Assembly: GCA_050740255.1 (NCBI GenBank)
Contig: JBOICV010000101.1
Span: 1 to 5,259 of the forward strand
Source of the DNA: JBOICV01 sp050740255
GTDB lineage: Bacteria > Pseudomonadota > Gammaproteobacteria > Nevskiales > JBOICV01
Reading direction: 5' to 3'
Length of the DNA: 5,259 nucleotides
Shown here: positions 4,671 through 5,259 of the stretch, piece by piece
Numbering within the stretch: position 1 is the first letter of the stretch
Layout of the letters: every line of letters begins with the position of its first letter
The notes under the pieces: generated by a model
The model's database searches: none
What the model was told of the DNA's origin: nothing
Seen by the model: only the letters and a program-made list of their open reading frames with translations
Translations under genes and position numbers: made by a program

Positions 4671-4703
4671 GAAAAAAAGCAACAAAAAGAAAAAGAAAAA
4701 AGG
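4667..4703. repeat. A-rich purine tract, similar to 3244-3288
   Basis: The plus strand is nearly all A with scattered G and a few C. It shares the opening GCAAGAAAA and the inner AAAAGAAAAAGAAA with 3244-3288, at the other end of the T-poor region. It is either a related copy or a convergent low-complexity tract. It is the easiest-melting DNA in this GC-rich stretch. Confidence 0.55.
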
Positions 4704-4760
4704 CACAAGCGGCGCGGAGCGGCGCAGGCCGCAGGCCCAGCACGCGGCCACCGCCAGCAC

Positions 4761-4819
4761 GGACCGCAACGGGGAACGGAGCCCACCGCCGGCGCAGGAC
4801 CGCAACGGGGAACGGAGCA
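4761..4819 (+). repeat. 22-bp direct repeat, 37-bp period
   Basis: The 22 bases at 4761-4782 recur exactly at 4798-4819; each unit contains GGACCGCAACGGGG followed by AACGGAGC. No gene is recognised here. Confidence 0.85.
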
Positions 4820-4840
4820 CCCAGAGCGACCGGGGCGGCC

Positions 4841-4869
4841 ACGAGCAGGCAGCAACACGAGCAGGCAGC
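4841..4869 (+). repeat. 13-bp direct repeat, 16-bp period
   Basis: ACGAGCAGGCAGC occurs at 4841-4853 and 4857-4869. Confidence 0.8.
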
Positions 4870-4907
4870 CGACCCCGGCGCGGCAACAGGGACCGACAGA
4901 AGCAGCG

Positions 4908-4942
4908 GCGGGACACGGGAAGACGCAGCGGGACACGGGAAG
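4908..4942 (+). repeat. 15-bp direct repeat, 20-bp period
   Basis: GCGGGACACGGGAAG occurs at 4908-4922 and 4928-4942. Confidence 0.8.
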
Positions 4943-5085
4943 GCGAGCACAGACACACACAGGCGGCCACCGGAAGAAGGCGAGCGACCGGGGAACGGAG
5001 CCCACCGCCGGCGCAGGACCGCAGCGGCGGCACGGGACGCGGCACGGCAGGCCAGCGAACGGAACACGGAGCGGCACGGAGCTTG

Positions 5086-5109
5086 CCTTCTTTCCTTCCT
5101 TCTTTCCTT
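5086..5109 (+). repeat. Tandem 12-bp polypyrimidine repeat at the tract border
   Basis: CCTTCTTTCCTT occurs twice back to back (5086-5097 and 5098-5109), starting 3 nt after the first T of normal DNA at 5083. The opposite strand is a pure purine run with GAAGG units. Confidence 0.85.
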
Positions 5110-5259
5110 ACTGATGTATTCCTGGCGAGGTTTCCGAGCTGTGAGAATTCCTGAGCGGCGCTTCGCCATCCACCGGCGCGTGGAGACGTGATCGGGCAGA
5201 AACAACTGGCTGCCTTCCTTAGCTCTTCAGTCGCCGCGCGCCGCCCGGGGGGTTTGGGG
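5110..5259. other. Ordinary DNA without a recognised gene; G-rich right edge
   Basis: Base composition is normal again. A minus-strand ATG at 5169 opens a frame with a Lys/Arg/Glu-rich start and no Shine-Dalgarno; it continues into the A-free tract as low-complexity sequence, so I do not call it. The last 13 bases are GGGGGG-TTT-GGGG. Confidence 0.5.

Larger units (their letters stand above)
4770..5023 (+). repeat. 35-bp perfect direct repeat, 219 bp apart
   Basis: The 35 bases at 4770-4804 recur without mismatch at 4989-5023. The first copy overlaps the 22-bp repeat unit, so part of the sequence (CGGGGAACGGAG) is present three times. This shows segmental duplication within the T-free tract. 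Confidence 0.85.
3698..5082. other. Thymine-free tract on plus strand (adenine-free on minus)
   Basis: In 1,385 nt the plus strand has T only at 4083, 4111, 4246, 4642, 4645, 4655, 4660 and 4665. Uninterrupted T-free runs cover 3698-4082, 4247-4641 and 4666-5082. Sampled lines give about 25% A, 35-37% C and 38-40% G. Because every stop codon contains both T and A, the composition alone keeps frames open on both strands, so most long frames here mean nothing. The SLOG-like gene occupies 3644-4246. I recognise no gene in 4249-5082, which holds repeats and the 4641-4670 island. Confidence 0.95.

Noticed and set aside
4667..4703. Intrinsic terminator for minus-strand transcription (T-run after a GC-rich stretch)
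   Set aside because: The GC-rich sequence at 4705-4740 gives only short, poorly placed stems, and the T-run is interrupted many times.
4761..5023. CRISPR array
   Set aside because: Repeats are few, of different lengths and irregularly spaced, and there are no uniform spacers or cas genes.
3698..5082. Simple adenine-deaminase hypermutation (A to G on the minus strand)
   Set aside because: It would raise plus-strand C well above G. Sampled lines show G equal to or above C, and A about 25%, so T-to-C change alone does not explain the composition.
3698..5082. Diversity-generating retroelement variable region
   Set aside because: No template/variable repeat pair and no reverse transcriptase gene in the window. 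Template-type regions retain A rather than lacking it.
4246..5169. Minus-strand frame from an ATG at 5169 to the TGATG at the SLOG-like start
   Set aside because: The first 35 residues are Lys/Arg-rich and the rest is A-free low-complexity sequence with no motif or ribosome site. The TGATG overlap is suggestive but not enough.

Overview
The window is bacterial and looks like part of a phage or integrative element, written almost entirely on the minus strand. The left 3.2 kb has ordinary composition (roughly 60% GC by eye). It carries a compact early-region set of genes with overlapping start/stop codons and good Shine-Dalgarno sites. The host cannot be named from the sequence. The SLOG-like gene resembles, from memory only, a family I associate with cyanobacteria, which is a weak hint.

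Layout in the direction of transcription (right to left): 5259-5083 is ordinary DNA with a duplicated polypyrimidine tract at its left edge. 5082-4249 holds no recognisable gene and is full of short repeats; it contains an island at 4641-4670 with three 10-bp direct repeats that overlap a candidate promoter. 4246-3644 encodes a SLOG/DprA-like Rossmann-fold protein. 3647-3357 is a probable small tryptophan-rich membrane protein, coupled to it by a GTGA overlap. After a leader (3356-3180) come two small unknown genes (3179-2979 and 3019-2813), a RecT/Redbeta-like annealing protein (2716 to about 1878), an excisionase-like helix-turn-helix protein (1881-1639), a small phage-type protein (1642-1382) and an N-terminal fragment of a tyrosine recombinase (1333-1112). 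A separate promoter with an operator-like dyad (1092-1051) then drives a ribbon-helix-helix-like regulator (1028-819) and a DnaD-like replication protein (740 to the window edge).

The most striking feature is compositional. From 3698 to 5082 (1,385 nt) the plus strand has only eight T residues, so the transcribed minus-sense strand is nearly free of A. The few surviving A residues fall where they would be needed: the candidate promoter island, the SLOG start codon, Met46, and Asp55 in the Gly-Cys-Ala-Ala-Gly-Val-Asp motif. The depletion covers non-coding and coding DNA alike. It ends abruptly at 5083 and fades gradually between 3697 and about 3240.

A second point is the recT-hth junction. 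One extra A in a seven-A run would end the RecT-like gene at an ATGA overlap with the next start, exactly as at the following junction. This suggests a homopolymer error, a mutation or slippage. A third is a GATAGCA motif repeated at a 10-bp period in both promoter regions, which may tie the two ends of the region into one regulatory circuit.
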